Source of the DNA: Lineus longissimus
Taxonomy: Eukaryota > Nemertea > Pilidiophora > Heteronemertea > Lineidae
DNA: 64,000 nucleotides
NCBI RefSeq assembly: GCF_910592395.1
Contig: NC_088315.1
Coordinates: 18,337,808 to 18,401,807, forward strand
Reading direction: 5' to 3'
The notes beneath the pieces were generated by a model, which saw only the letters and a program-made list of their open reading frames with translations, ran no database searches and was not told the DNA's origin. The first letter of the stretch is position 1; every line of letters starts with the position of its first letter. This document shows positions 46,925 through 57,542 of the stretch, piece after piece. Position numbers and translations under genes: made by a program.

Positions 46925-49900
46925 ATGAGTAAAGATCGAGCCGACCTCCCGCGCCCTGGCTGCTCGCAGGACGCGCCATCAGAACAAGACATGCAAGTTG
47001 CACGTGTTGATGTACACGATGCACGTAGCGATGTACACGATGTACGTAGCGAAGGCACGCATACAGAAGACTGTGAACAGGATGAGTATAACCTCAATGG
47101 ATTGCATGCTGATGATGATGATGAGCGTGAGAAATGTTCTGAGAAAGAGGTGAGAGAATGGAAAGCCCAGAAAGCTGTAGATAAAGCAGGTTTTACAAAG
47201 ACAAGAAGAAAACTGGCGTCGTTGCTGGACGATGTGTTGGAAGAGTTAGGCCTAGACACCGATAGGGATACATCCTTGAGTGAAGATGCCCGTAATCAAA
47301 TAGAAGCAGCTGCCAAGAAGGTTGATGATGCTCAAGAGAGGGCGATGAGAACCATGTCGAAGCTGACCTACGCGTATTTAGACAATGGAAAACTTGAAGA
47401 TTTCGACAAAATCTCTGATGAGATGGAGAAGATTGCGCAAGAGTATGACGACATAAGCAAGAAACTCGAGGAGTTTTATGTATCAACGAAGAAAAAGCGT
47501 GTTGAGGAAACGCCAGTAGTAACCAGCAGTCCAAGAAGGCCGCCCCCTAGTGTTACCACTGCCAGTGGTACCAGTGACACTATCACCAGTCGTGGTACTA
47601 CCACTACTAGCAGCAGTAGTACCAGCCCAAGCTCAAGACCAGTTGCTGCAGCGGTCACGACCAGCAGTTCCCGTAGAGTCTCATCCGGAAGTTCCAGTTC
47701 TCAGGCCGTTGAGTTTGATCCTACAAGGCATTTAACCCGCGTTACTATCCCCAAGTTTAGTGGTGATAAGAGAAACTACTCAGCATGGAAGGCTGCCTTC
47801 ACTAGTTGCGTCGATGAAACCACTATCACTGCAGAGTACAAGCTGTTGAGACTTAGAGAATGCCTTACTGGTGAAGCTCTGAAAGTTGTTGATGGGTTGG
47901 GGTATTCAGCGTCTGCATATGAAGTTGCTAAGGATCGCCTGGAGAGAAAATACGGAGGCCAGAGGAGGCAGCTTATCCTGAGACTGGATGAGTTAGAGAA
48001 GTTCAAGCAAGTCCGTGATGGGAATGCAAAGGATTTAGAGAAATTGGCAGAACTATTAGATGTCATCACAGTTAATTTGAAGGATGCGCACCAGGAATCT
48101 GAATTGGGCAGTGGCAGTTTGTTTCTGTCAATACAGCGGAAACTGAGTGAGCTTCTCCTTGCACGCTACCACAGATGGGCCTATGATAAAGCAAAAGAGA
48201 AAACTGTGATGTCCCTTCGAGAATTTGTAAATGAAGAAAAAGAGTTTCAAGTCAACGCTATGGAAGCCATCAATGGTGTGAGGGATTTTCCCAAGAAAGA
48301 CCCAAGAAAAGATAGGAGCTTTGTCACGTCACAAAGTAGCACAGACCGTCAATCACAGTCACACTCCGGAGCCATGGGAAAATACACCAGATCATGCAAT
48401 GTATGCGGTTCAGAGCATGGAGCATGGGAATGTGACAGCTTCAAGGCGATGTCAGTGGACCTGCGGTGGAAAACAGCCAAAGAAAAGAAACTTTGCTACA
48501 GATGTCTTAGCGGTAATGGTCACAGAGCAGAAAAGTGCCCAAGGACACGTCAATGCAAGATAGATGGCTGCAAACAGACACACCACCGGTTGCTGCATGG
48601 AAAAGCGAAGAGAGCTGAGAGTCGTCGACCCATGGAAGGGAGTGGTAACTACCAAGACTCAGATGAGAGCACAATGGCAACAGTGACACTGGCTGCAAAG
48701 AACTCGAGTGAAATCGCGCTGAGAACCGTTCCAGTCATAATAAAGCATGGTGGAAAAAGAATAAAGACTAACGCCTTGCTAGATGATGCGAGTACATCGA
48801 CCTACATAGATGCAAACTTAGCTGCAGAACTCGGAGTGCAAGGGAAAATTGAACAAACCACAGTTAACGTCCTAAATGGAAAGCTGAAGACATTCACCAC
48901 CATGCCAGTTGAAGTGGGAATAGAAAGTTTGAATCGACGAGTAGATATGAAGATTTGGGCAAAGACAGTGGATAAAGTCACGGGTGATTTAAAAGCAACA
49001 GATTGGTCTTTGAAGCAGGATCAATATAGCCATTTGAGAGATATCCAGTTTCCAAAGATTGGTAAGAGAACCTCAGTGGATCTCCTGATAGGTGCAGATT
49101 ACAGTGAGCTACATCAAAGCATTCGAGACGTCATTGGTCGACCTGGTGAACCAACAGCGAGAGAGACAAGACTGGGATGGACGTGTATCGGTCCGGTAGG
49201 GACTCCCTCGGGCCAAAAGAGGGAGGCAACCAACATGGCTTACAGCTTCTTCACCAAGGAGTCGCCATTGCTGCATGAAATCAATGATAACCTGAGAGCA
49301 TTTTGGGAGATAGAGAGCATCAGCAAAGTGAATGAAGGACAAACCCCCTTGAATGAGAGTGATCGGAAAGTGCTGCAGAATGCCAGATCGTCAGTCAAGA
49401 TAGTAGAGGACAGATATCAAGTGGCCGTACCATGGAAGGGAAACCACCACCCAGCAATGCCAGATAGCCGGGAGATGGCTGAGAAACGGCTGATATCAAC
49501 AGAGACCAAACTGCAGAAAAATCCAGAGCTTGGAAAAAGTTACTCCCGAGTCATTCAGCAATACCAAGAAAAGGGTTACATTAAGAAGATCAAGGATGAT
49601 GAGAGAAATAGTCATCAGTGGTACCTACCACACTTCCCTGTGGTCCGTCCTGACAAGAGCACAACAAAAACAAGGATAGTTTTCGATGCCTCGGCGAAAG
49701 TTGACGGCGTCAGTTTGAATGACAATATAAATACAGGACCGAAGATCCAAAACGAGCTGTTCGAGGTATTACTGCGCTTTAGGAGGTACCCAGTTGCTAT
49801 TGTTTGCGACATAGCGGAGATGTACCTGCAGATATCCTTAGAAGAAGAAGATAAAAGGTATCACCGATTTCTGTGGCGGGACCTAGAAGACAGGACAAGA

Positions 49901-52627
49901 GATCCAGAGATGTTTGAGTTCCAGCGACTTGTTTTTGGAATCAACAGCTCACCGTTTTTGGCACAGTTGGTTTCTCAAGAGCATGCAAGAGCCCACCAGA
50001 CACAGTGCCCTAGAGCAGCAGAGGCAATTTTGAAGTCAACTTACATGGACGACACTCTTGACTCAGTGAACGATGATGAACAGGGAAAAAAGCTGTACAG
50101 AGAGTTATCAGCATTGTGGAAAGGAGCTGGGATGCATGCCAGAAAATGGTTGTCCAACTCACCCGAAGTTTTAGCCATCATACCAGATGAAGATAGAGCT
50201 TCAGAGATTAATTTGGAGGAGGGATATTTGCCATCAGTAAAGGCCCTTGGAGTGCTGTGGAAGGCGGAAGAAGACGCGTTCTGTTATCGGCTGACACCCC
50301 CTGCTGCTGATCTCAAGCTTACGAAGAGGAGCCTACTGCGAAGAATAGCAACCATTTTTGATCCCCTTGGGTTGATGTCGCCATATGTTATACAAGGAAA
50401 AATCATCATGCAGGATGTATGGATGTGTGGCGTGGAATGGGATGAAGAATTGCCAGAGGAGATTGAAAAGAAAGCTTGGGATTGGATAGTTGAAATCACA
50501 GGGTTGGCCCAAGCCAGGATCCCTAGATGCCTACAACTTGCTGAGGAGATGACAAGTTTCCAACTTCACACCTTTGGTGATGCCTCAAAAGATGCATATG
50601 GGACTGTGGTGTATGCAAGAAGCACCTATGCCAGTGGAATGGTAGCCACAAGGATTGTAGCGTCCAAGACCAAGGTTGCACCGTTAACCTCAGTGAGCAT
50701 CCCGAGACTAGAGATGATGGCGGCGGTCCTAGGACTTCAACTCAGTCTGAGCATTGTAGCAGCATTGGCCACCAATGTCAAGGAGGTGGTGTTTTGGAGT
50801 GATAGTCAAAACGTTCTCTGGTGGATAAAGCGACCTAGCAGAAAACTGAAACCTTTCGTTGCCAACCGAGTAGGCCTGATACAGCAACATACAGACCCTC
50901 AACAGTGGAGATATGTGCCAACCAAAGAAAACCCAGCAGACCTGCCTTCAAGAGGTGTAAGAGCAAAAGACCTAGCAGAGTCCAGCCTATGGTGGGACGG
51001 CCCAGAGTTTTTACAGAGGGATTCTTCAGAGTGGCCAGAGAGAGTTGTTGGACAGGGAGATGAAGTCCAGGATGAAATGAAAAATGAGAGCAGTTACCTC
51101 AGCTTGGAAGAAAAGAACAGTCTAAAACAAGTGATGAACCTTGCAGATACAAGACTAGACCCTTCCCGATTCTCCAGCTGGCAGAGATTGACACGTGTTC
51201 ATGCATGGGTGCAGCGGTTTATCGGAAATTGTCAGGCAGCCCCCACTGAGAGGAAACAAGGAGAACTAGAAGTTGAGGAAGTAAAAGCGACTGAGTTACT
51301 CTTGATTAGACAGTGCCAAAAAGAAGCCTTTGCAGAGGAGTATAGCGCGTTATGCCATGGAAGGGAGCTGCCCAAGTCCAGTCAAATAGCTGGCCTGACG
51401 CCAAAATTAGATGCCGACTTCTTACTTCGTAGCAACAGTCGTCTAGCTTATGCTGATAATCTGTCCTATGAAGCCAAGTTCCCGATAATACTACCGAGAA
51501 AACACCACGTGACCCAGTTACTGGTGAGATTCTACCATGAAAGAGAGAATCATGTAGCTGGGACAAACAAGATCTTGTCAGAGATGTCAGCCAAGTATTG
51601 GATTATTAGAGGTCGAGAGGAGATCCGGGATTGGGAGGCTAAGTGCGCAGCCTGTGAACGTAAGAAGGCAAGAGTAACGTCACAATTGATGGCCCCCCTG
51701 CCAAGAACAAGAGTGAGTCCACCAATGAGAGCCTTCTCAGTTTCTTCAGTCGACTATGCTGGACCGTTTCTTACTAAGCAAGGACGAGGGAGAGTACAAA
51801 CTAAGAGATACCTGTGCCTATTTACTTGCCATGCCTCGAGGGCGGTACACTTGGAGATGGCATATGCTTTAGATACCAACTCGTTCCTGAATGCCTTCAA
51901 CAGATTTACTCACCGTAGAGGCGTCCCAGTAGAAGTTACTTCAGATAATGGCACGAACTTCGTTGGGGCTAACCGAGAATTGATGGAATTGGTGACCCAG
52001 CTGGACCAAGTGAGAGTAACTAGAGATGGAGCAGCGCGAGGAATAAAATGGAGGTTTAATCCGCCACATGGACCTCACTTTGGTGGAATTCATGAAAGTC
52101 TGGTGAAGAGTGCAAAGAAGGCGATATATGCTGTACTTCAGAAAGCAGACATCACAGATGAAGAGCTGAGCACTGCATTCACTGGAGCTGAAGCCCTGCT
52201 CAATTCCAGGCCGTTGTCTTACCAGTCAGCAGATTCCAAGGATGCTCCCCCTATAACACCTAACCACTTTCTATTTGGTCAGTGCGGCGGACAGTTTGCC
52301 CCAGAAGAGATAGATAGCTCAGATTTCAACCCAAGACGACGATGGAGGAGAGTTCAGGAGCTACTGAAGGAATTTTGGTCCCGGTGGTTAAAGGAGTGGC
52401 TCCCTCTGTTGCGTCAGCGCCACAAGTGGAGAGATGTCAAGAAGGATTTAGAAGTAGGAGACGTTGTACTGGTGGCAGATCCTGGATCAGTGAGAGGAGA
52501 TTGGCCAATGGGACGAGTAACAGAAGTGTTTACCGGCAGAGATGGTCATCGTCGAGTGGTCAAAGTCCAGGTTGGCGAGAAGACTATGATAAGGCCAATC
52601 GTCAGGTTGTGCCCCCTGCAGTGCTGA
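46925..52627 (+). CDS. BEL/Pao gag-pol polyprotein (1900 aa)
   Basis: A single open frame encodes all proteins of the element. In order: charged helical gag N-terminus; Ser/Thr-rich linker (about 195-260); DUF1759-type gag (from FDPTRHLTRV, about 264, to 430); zinc knuckles (C491xxC, and CYRCLSGNGHRAEKC near 524-538, then CKIDGCKQTHH); a DUF1758-type aspartic protease with LLDDASTSTYI at about 620, where DTG or DSG is usual; reverse transcriptase (IVFDASAKVDG near 920, YMDD at 1040-1043); the Pao/A17 region (ATIFDPLGLMSPYVI); RNase H (HTFGDASKDAYG near 1218, FWSDSQNVLWW near 1291); integrase zinc domain (HHVTQLLVRFYHERENH, CAACERKK); integrase core with acidic residues in SSVDYAGPF, SDNGTNF (D1674) and GGIHESL (E1724); and a DUF5641-like tail (HKWRDVKKDLEVGDVVLVAD). 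Complete for the family and without visible damage. No env-like frame follows. Confidence 0.97.
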   Translation: MSKDRADLPRPGCSQDAPSEQDMQVARVDVHDARSDVHDVRSEGTHTEDCEQDEYNLNGLHADDDDEREKCSEKEVREWKAQKAVDKAGFTKTRRKLASLLDDVLEELGLDTDRDTSLSEDARNQIEAAAKKVDDAQERAMRTMSKLTYAYLDNGKLEDFDKISDEMEKIAQEYDDISKKLEEFYVSTKKKRVEETPVVTSSPRRPPPSVTTASGTSDTITSRGTTTTSSSSTSPSSRPVAAAVTTSSSRRVSSGSSSSQAVEFDPTRHLTRVTIPKFSGDKRNYSAWKAAFTSCVDETTITAEYKLLRLRECLTGEALKVVDGLGYSASAYEVAKDRLERKYGGQRRQLILRLDELEKFKQVRDGNAKDLEKLAELLDVITVNLKDAHQESELGSGSLFLSIQRKLSELLLARYHRWAYDKAKEKTVMSLREFVNEEKEFQVNAMEAINGVRDFPKKDPRKDRSFVTSQSSTDRQSQSHSGAMGKYTRSCNVCGSEHGAWECDSFKAMSVDLRWKTAKEKKLCYRCLSGNGHRAEKCPRTRQCKIDGCKQTHHRLLHGKAKRAESRRPMEGSGNYQDSDESTMATVTLAAKNSSEIALRTVPVIIKHGGKRIKTNALLDDASTSTYIDANLAAELGVQGKIEQTTVNVLNGKLKTFTTMPVEVGIESLNRRVDMKIWAKTVDKVTGDLKATDWSLKQDQYSHLRDIQFPKIGKRTSVDLLIGADYSELHQSIRDVIGRPGEPTARETRLGWTCIGPVGTPSGQKREATNMAYSFFTKESPLLHEINDNLRAFWEIESISKVNEGQTPLNESDRKVLQNARSSVKIVEDRYQVAVPWKGNHHPAMPDSREMAEKRLISTETKLQKNPELGKSYSRVIQQYQEKGYIKKIKDDERNSHQWYLPHFPVVRPDKSTTKTRIVFDASAKVDGVSLNDNINTGPKIQNELFEVLLRFRRYPVAIVCDIAEMYLQISLEEEDKRYHRFLWRDLEDRTRDPEMFEFQRLVFGINSSPFLAQLVSQEHARAHQTQCPRAAEAILKSTYMDDTLDSVNDDEQGKKLYRELSALWKGAGMHARKWLSNSPEVLAIIPDEDRASEINLEEGYLPSVKALGVLWKAEEDAFCYRLTPPAADLKLTKRSLLRRIATIFDPLGLMSPYVIQGKIIMQDVWMCGVEWDEELPEEIEKKAWDWIVEITGLAQARIPRCLQLAEEMTSFQLHTFGDASKDAYGTVVYARSTYASGMVATRIVASKTKVAPLTSVSIPRLEMMAAVLGLQLSLSIVAALATNVKEVVFWSDSQNVLWWIKRPSRKLKPFVANRVGLIQQHTDPQQWRYVPTKENPADLPSRGVRAKDLAESSLWWDGPEFLQRDSSEWPERVVGQGDEVQDEMKNESSYLSLEEKNSLKQVMNLADTRLDPSRFSSWQRLTRVHAWVQRFIGNCQAAPTERKQGELEVEEVKATELLLIRQCQKEAFAEEYSALCHGRELPKSSQIAGLTPKLDADFLLRSNSRLAYADNLSYEAKFPIILPRKHHVTQLLVRFYHERENHVAGTNKILSEMSAKYWIIRGREEIRDWEAKCAACERKKARVTSQLMAPLPRTRVSPPMRAFSVSSVDYAGPFLTKQGRGRVQTKRYLCLFTCHASRAVHLEMAYALDTNSFLNAFNRFTHRRGVPVEVTSDNGTNFVGANRELMELVTQLDQVRVTRDGAARGIKWRFNPPHGPHFGGIHESLVKSAKKAIYAVLQKADITDEELSTAFTGAEALLNSRPLSYQSADSKDAPPITPNHFLFGQCGGQFAPEEIDSSDFNPRRRWRRVQELLKEFWSRWLKEWLPLLRQRHKWRDVKKDLEVGDVVLVADPGSVRGDWPMGRVTEVFTGRDGHRRVVKVQVGEKTMIRPIVRLCPLQC

Positions 52628-53539
52628 CATGTTTGCTTGCTGTCATTTTATTGGTGCGTGGTGCCCAGGCCACGCTTGCTGTTGTTTTATTGGTGCGTGG
52701 TGCCCAGGCCACGCTTGCTGTCGCTTATTGGTGCATGGTGCCCAAGCCATGCTGGTCGCAGATCGTTCGTGGTGCATGGTGCCCAAGCCATGTTAACCAT
52801 CATCGAGAAGTGCCTTGCTCGAGGACAGTGACATTTAATAGACTTATCATTATGGATATCCTTTTTGTGAAATGGACACTTGGATACGTGTAGAGACCTT
52901 TTTGAAATAGTGCTTATCAGTCACTATCCGGACAATGGTGAACTTAATGAAACAACAGAAATTCTGAATGCTAACAATCAGTTTGTTTAGACTTAATCAA
53001 AATGGGTTGATAATTAGAATTGGGAGCAAAATTGCTTGGGGTTACTTGTTTTTCATTAAACCATATCAACCAACACGTTACAGTTTTTTGTGGATGACAG
53101 TATTCAGAGTTTCAACCGTTTCATTCTTTGTGCATAATTGTGGAAGTTGAGAATTCTGTGTTCCATAACAGATGGACAGACGGACAAAAATTGGCATTTT
53201 CAAAGAGTATAGATGGAATAGTGATTCACTATTGGATATATTCTATAGACAGTTGATCTGCATTAGTCAAGCTGAACCTACTGTAAAGTCAGTCAGGATA
53301 CGTTACAGGATACGTTATGGACTGTCATTTTATGAATATTCCGGGTTCAGCTGGTATTTGTTAACAAAACGTCATTTCACTTTAAACTCGGCATAAGCCT
53401 TTTAAGCATAGTTTTTGAACAACTGTGAGTCCAGTACTCAATAGGTTAAATTTGGGGTTCTATCAGTTGGGACATTGATTATCAATAGTATACACATGTA
53501 CATAAGTTTAATAGATTTGATTACCGTTAAGGTTTTAAC
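52628..53539 (+). other. 3' untranslated region of the BEL element with tandem stem-loops
   Basis: Between stop codon and polypurine tract. At about 52652-52800, four tandem blocks contain GCGTGGTGCCCAGGCCACGC or the covarying GCATGGTGCCCAAGCCATGC. Each can fold as a 6-7-bp stem (GCGTGG/CCACGC or GCATGG/CCATGC) with a short loop. The remainder is AT-rich and non-coding. There is no credible env ORF. Confidence 0.8.
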
Positions 53540-53552
53540 GGGGAAGGGAGGA
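53540..53552 (+). promoter_or_regulatory. Polypurine tract
   Basis: GGGGAAGGGAGGA directly precedes the 3' LTR, where plus-strand DNA synthesis of LTR elements is primed. Confidence 0.85.
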
Positions 53553-53743
53553 TGGATAGGAGTTAATAGTTTCCCAGTAGGATGTGACTGTCTTCGGCTC
53601 ACATCCGGCTGGTGCGGACTTGGTCCGCGGGGGTCGAATGGCGCGCTGAAGAAGAAGGACGGAGATCGAATTTTGTAGCAAAGAATTCCTGAATAAAGCG
53701 GAAGAACTGTTATGTTTTATATCGTCTAAGAGTCTAATAACCA
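53553..53743 (+). repeat. 3' LTR of the BEL/Pao element
   Basis: 191 bp, identical to the 5' LTR as far as can be compared by eye. It is followed by the GGGGA target duplication. Confidence 0.95.
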
Positions 53744-53758
53744 GGGGACGATGCCCTG
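53744..53758. repeat. Right-hand stub of the satellite array
   Basis: GGGGACGATGCCCTGC continues the satellite unit interrupted by the BEL element, but the match stops after about 15 bp. The array therefore ends almost at the insertion point. Confidence 0.85.
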
Positions 53759-54090
53759 CTCCGTTTCCTGCCGCAGACAACTGATGGACTGATTGGGAGG
53801 TGTTTGATATATCCATCACTAACCTAACCCATAGGTCCATTCGGATTGCTGTCTTCCTGTGAAGCCTAAATGATCGAGAACGTACCAAGTGACCCCTATT
53901 GGTGACTTTGTGTAACTTAATCGTCCCTGCCTAGCTGCTGCCAATATTGTCCCTTTAACAGCCCATCATATCGAGGGTTGACAGGAACAACGGTGTATCT
54001 CCAAAATTGAGTGAAGTACACCAAACAGATTGGTGATGGGCCTAGTTTGTCTGCAACAAGTGTTGTTCTCCTACTCTTACAGAAAATAAG
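53759..54090. other. Intergenic with TTAA-MITE remnant
   Basis: About 53885-53960 (GTGACCCCTATTGGTGACTT to ATTGTCCCTTTAA) is the right half of a TTAA-type MITE. The rest is unassigned. Confidence 0.5.
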
Positions 54091-54439
54091 CTGAACCCAC
54101 TGACGCGTTTTGCCGCCTAAAAAAAAATGCCGCGATTTCCTGCGAGAGCAAGCCGCAGCGGCACAGATTCGGTGAGCTGTTCCCACTGGGGCGTATAAGT
54201 GAATAGCGGGCTATGTTCATACCTTTAAATCGATACGTAGCACATACCTCGGTATCGGACTCGGAGTCGGACATCTTAATCAAACAGGCCTATGTGCCGC
54301 GTATCAATTTTGAAGGTATGAACACCGCCCGCGATTAAACGCCCCAGTGGGAACAGCTTTGCCTAATCTGTGTCGCTGCGGCCGTCGAGGGGAACTGCGG
54401 CATTTTTTGCATGGCGGCAAAACGCGTCAGTGGGTTCAG
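54091..54439. mobile_element. Foldback element with a possible short exon in its centre
   Basis: Left arm CTGAACCCACTGACGCGTTT, then TGCCGCC; right arm GGCGGCAAAACGCGTCAGTGGG, then TTCAG: inverted repeats about 140 bp long with mismatches and small gaps (also GTTCATACCTTTAAAT / GAAGGTATGAAC). Only about 45 bp of the middle is unpaired. On the - strand that middle reads ATG with MSDSESDTE followed by GAG|GTATGT, a good donor. Confidence 0.8.
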
Positions 54440-55356
54440 GCCTAAATGTAGGGTGGAGGAATTGCCTAAAAATGAACCCGAAATAACACCCGTTATAAAA
54501 CTTCTGAAGTAAAAAAAGCCTCCTCAAGGTGTATGTTTTGGAGGGGAACTATGAATGATTTATGTAAGGTCCATCGTGTGGGAAGGCCTTTCCGTATTAG
54601 CCCATAGCCAGAATAGCGAATAGAATATAGGAGCCGGGCGGCGACAAATTTTTACCCAAACGTCATATCCATTAATCAGATTTATGGGTTTTCAAGATCC
54701 GTCATTAAAGAGATTTTCTCGTCTTGCATTCTGCGGATGTTACACTTTTTATGAATGAATTGTAAGAGTTTCAAAACAAATAACTACATGCAGTATTTTA
54801 CGTTTTACAATGTACATATTCATCAATTGTAATAATTAGAGGAAGAGAAATATACCGTAATTTATGGGACATTGACCAACAATTACATTCTTTAATTAAA
54901 AAAGTTTTACAGAACATCCAGGTTTTTAGAGGGACGTTTAAAGATTAGAATCTGTGCTATCTCAGTAAAAAATGAATTGAAATTACAAAATTTATAATTC
55001 AATTTGATTAAAATTCGTTTAATAAAAGCGAAACATTTATCATTACAGTGATTAGCTATGGTATTGATCATGACCTCTGAGAGAAGTAGCCTATTGTGTA
55101 AAGAACAGACTGCTAATAAGTTCTTATCATTTTAAACTTATATCCTTGGCCATTAAAAGTTAGCGCAATGGATATGTCGTTTGGGAAAAAAATCTCGCAG
55201 CCGGGCCACCGTAGGCCTACTTGTCGTGATAAAGGTATAGTTACAATCTTTTGGTGCATAAAGTAGTCGGACTGTTCCATATGTAAATAATGTAGAAAGG
55301 CAATCAGCGTTTTGGACGACCTGGCTCCAGTTGCTCAATCAGCGTTATATTTAAAG
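54440..55356. other. Intergenic, no gene seen
   Basis: Very AT-rich between about 54720 and 55150. No ORF, splice pattern or repeat could be supported. Confidence 0.5.
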
Positions 55357-55537
55357 CCAACGTTAGCACTTACGCTGGTTTTAAGATCTCACTAATATGA
55401 GAGTTGGTATCAGTTAAAATGGTGTTAAGTTCAAGATTACTTCATGTGACACAATTTTTTTTCCAAATTTATGATATTAAACTGTTACATAAATGAGATT
55501 TAATGTTCAGCGTTAGCGATTACGTTGGCGTTAACTC
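55357..55537. mobile_element. Small inverted-repeat element (MITE-like)
   Basis: Ends GCCAACGTTAGCACTTACGCTG and CAGCGTTAGCGATTACGTTGGC are imperfect inverted repeats of 22 bp around about 140 bp of AT-rich sequence. Confidence 0.6.
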
Positions 55538-55584
55538 TACCGAAAAAAAAACCGGTGTAAAAGAAATGCAAGTCTCCTAGGAAT

Positions 55585-56120
55585 CTAGACGCAAGGGCCC
55601 AACGCGCCGCGTAGCGGCAAAAAAGCGAAGCTGGCGAAACATTTATAACGGGTCACCGTCACTTATTATTGGACTTATAGCGCATTTACGGGGTTGCAAC
55701 TATTTTGCTTTATAGTGTCACCAGGAAAGAAAAGCATGCGACCTAACGCCGATCTATTTGTATAAAGTGATAATTGGAAGGTATATAGTAGGAAATATCA
55801 ATAAAATAATCATTCCATGTCGTCTTTTGAGGGCATTTTTGATTGTAAAAAATATATGTGTACGTCACCGTAGTCTCTGCAATGATAATTTTATCAGAGC
55901 AGTCTCGCGCAAGTAGAAGTTCTTTACCTACTAGTTCTTCACTTATTAGTCTCAACGTCTGGCGCAAAGCCAGACGTTTTCCATTACGATTTCACTACGA
56001 TGTTTGACAATAAGGAGCAGTGCGCGAGATATGCTAATGAGCAGACTTCCCTCGCTTGAGTTTCTGAAGAATGTTCCATATCGCGCTAAGCTCATCACTG
56101 CTGATTATGACAGGCGTGCA
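55585..56120 (+). repeat. Dispersed repeat R1, copy A
   Basis: It runs from CTAGACGCAAGGGCCCAACG to GACAGGCGTGCA and is nearly identical to 61001 onward in the same orientation. It includes a 7-bp hairpin (GTCTGGC-GCAAA-GCCAGAC). Fragments of the same family lie at 25898-25975 and 60200-60260. Confidence 0.88.
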
Positions 56121-57542
56121 GCGGTAGGTATCTGCTCCCCAACTTCCACCCTAATACGGCACAATAAGTTACCATTTGATGAGAATGGGACAATGCCCTC
56201 GCTGTGTATGGAGTCATAGGGATAAGAAGACATTATTCATTAGTGTTGGTACAAGTGATTTTGCCCAAAAAGCATGCGCATTCAAAAAACAAAATATGCA
56301 AGGTATCACGTATGTAACATGACCATGACGACGTGCAGAAAGTGCACTGGCCAGTGCATACCCTATGGCTATGTATAGTAAACATGGTAAACATGAACAA
56401 CATCATTATTCATCGGCAGTTCATTTTACTCCGAGCTTTTCCTGAAACATATTGCCATGATGATTAGGCCTACCATGTACCATGACCAATAACGGCACTA
56501 GATCATGTAGATGTCAACAAGTTCACATGAACCGTATAATCCCGCATAATCCCGCATGGCGCATGTGGGGCATGCGTCTAAACCAAAGCCCCAAAATCAC
56601 TTGTTTTGGTCTATTTCACTTGTGTTTCCCCCGTCTCCCAGTCCATAATACATTTACAGTTTACAATCCCCGATCATGGCCCAACAAAAGGTCATCGGTT
56701 GACTAAAGCCAAGGAACACAACTGTTCAATGGATTTATAGTTGAATGCGATCAAACTACATCTTTTCAATCGTGGATTGTAAATTTAACCCCATGGGCCT
56801 AGGGAAGGCCCTATAACAATACTTTCGACACAGTTATTATCTCCGCTGCCTCCACCATGTTACACACAGTGCTCACTGCTGATTCTAAAATGCGCCACCT
56901 AGTCAATTGCACTATCGTCATCACCTCATCATACTTCATTGACATTACAGGCACACATTGACATAGACCACTGTTGCAATCAACGACACAGTCGCTATCC
57001 AAGTAGCATTATAGAGGTAATTATCATTATCATACCTCATTAGCATGTGAACCAATCGCGTCGCGTCCTTTGCGATCACGGCAAAGCCTCATGGAATAAT
57101 GTCTTTCAACGTTGAATAATTTTTCATATTCCATGCCTACAACTTCAATTTCTTCATAATCCATGGCTAGAAGTTCAATACTAATATAATATCCAAGATA
57201 AAGTTACAAGAAGTAGTCAATAGGGGTCTCTCACCTCTCACTGTATGTCCACACTATTCACGCTTGTACGAGGAATACATTCAATGCTGAATCTAACAAC
57301 ACCCAGTGCCCTTACTCTGTATATTAGTCACTGGAAGATGGCCCATTTCACTCCTTGCTTCTACTTCACCTATAGTCTCATTGCAAACGCCTCAGTTCTA
57401 TGATATCACATTCACTTTCAGCTGTCATGCAACACAACAACTGTGCTATCTGCCATCGCACATCAACGAAGAAGTGCAGCCGCCCACATTCCACCTCACG
57501 TCTGTCTGACCAGCTGCAATCCTCGAGGACGCCCCACTGTAC
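56121..57542. other. Intergenic, no gene seen
   Basis: AT-rich with scattered short ORFs. The stretch 56650-56790 resembles 5095-5200 (AATCCC(T/C)GATCA(C/T), CAAAAGGTCATC, ATAGTTGA), another shared repeat. No gene supported. Confidence 0.45.

Larger units (their letters stand above)
46671..53743 (+). mobile_element. Complete BEL/Pao LTR retrotransposon
   Basis: 7073 bp with 191-bp LTRs that are identical by eye, bounded by GGGGA on both sides (46666-46670 and 53744-53748), a perfect 5-bp target duplication. It holds a primer-binding site, one uninterrupted gag-pol frame and a polypurine tract. It sits within a satellite unit: the unit's TTGGGGA / CGATGCCCTGC halves flank it. Identical LTRs and the intact frame point to a recent insertion. 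Confidence 0.97.

Noticed and set aside
47193-47534. ORFs antisense to the BEL gag-pol frame
   Set aside because: Shadows of the 1900-codon frame.
52342-52893. 183-codon frame overlapping the end of BEL pol, considered as an env-like gene
   Set aside because: No signal peptide, transmembrane segment or cysteine pattern; its distal half is the stem-loop repeat translated.
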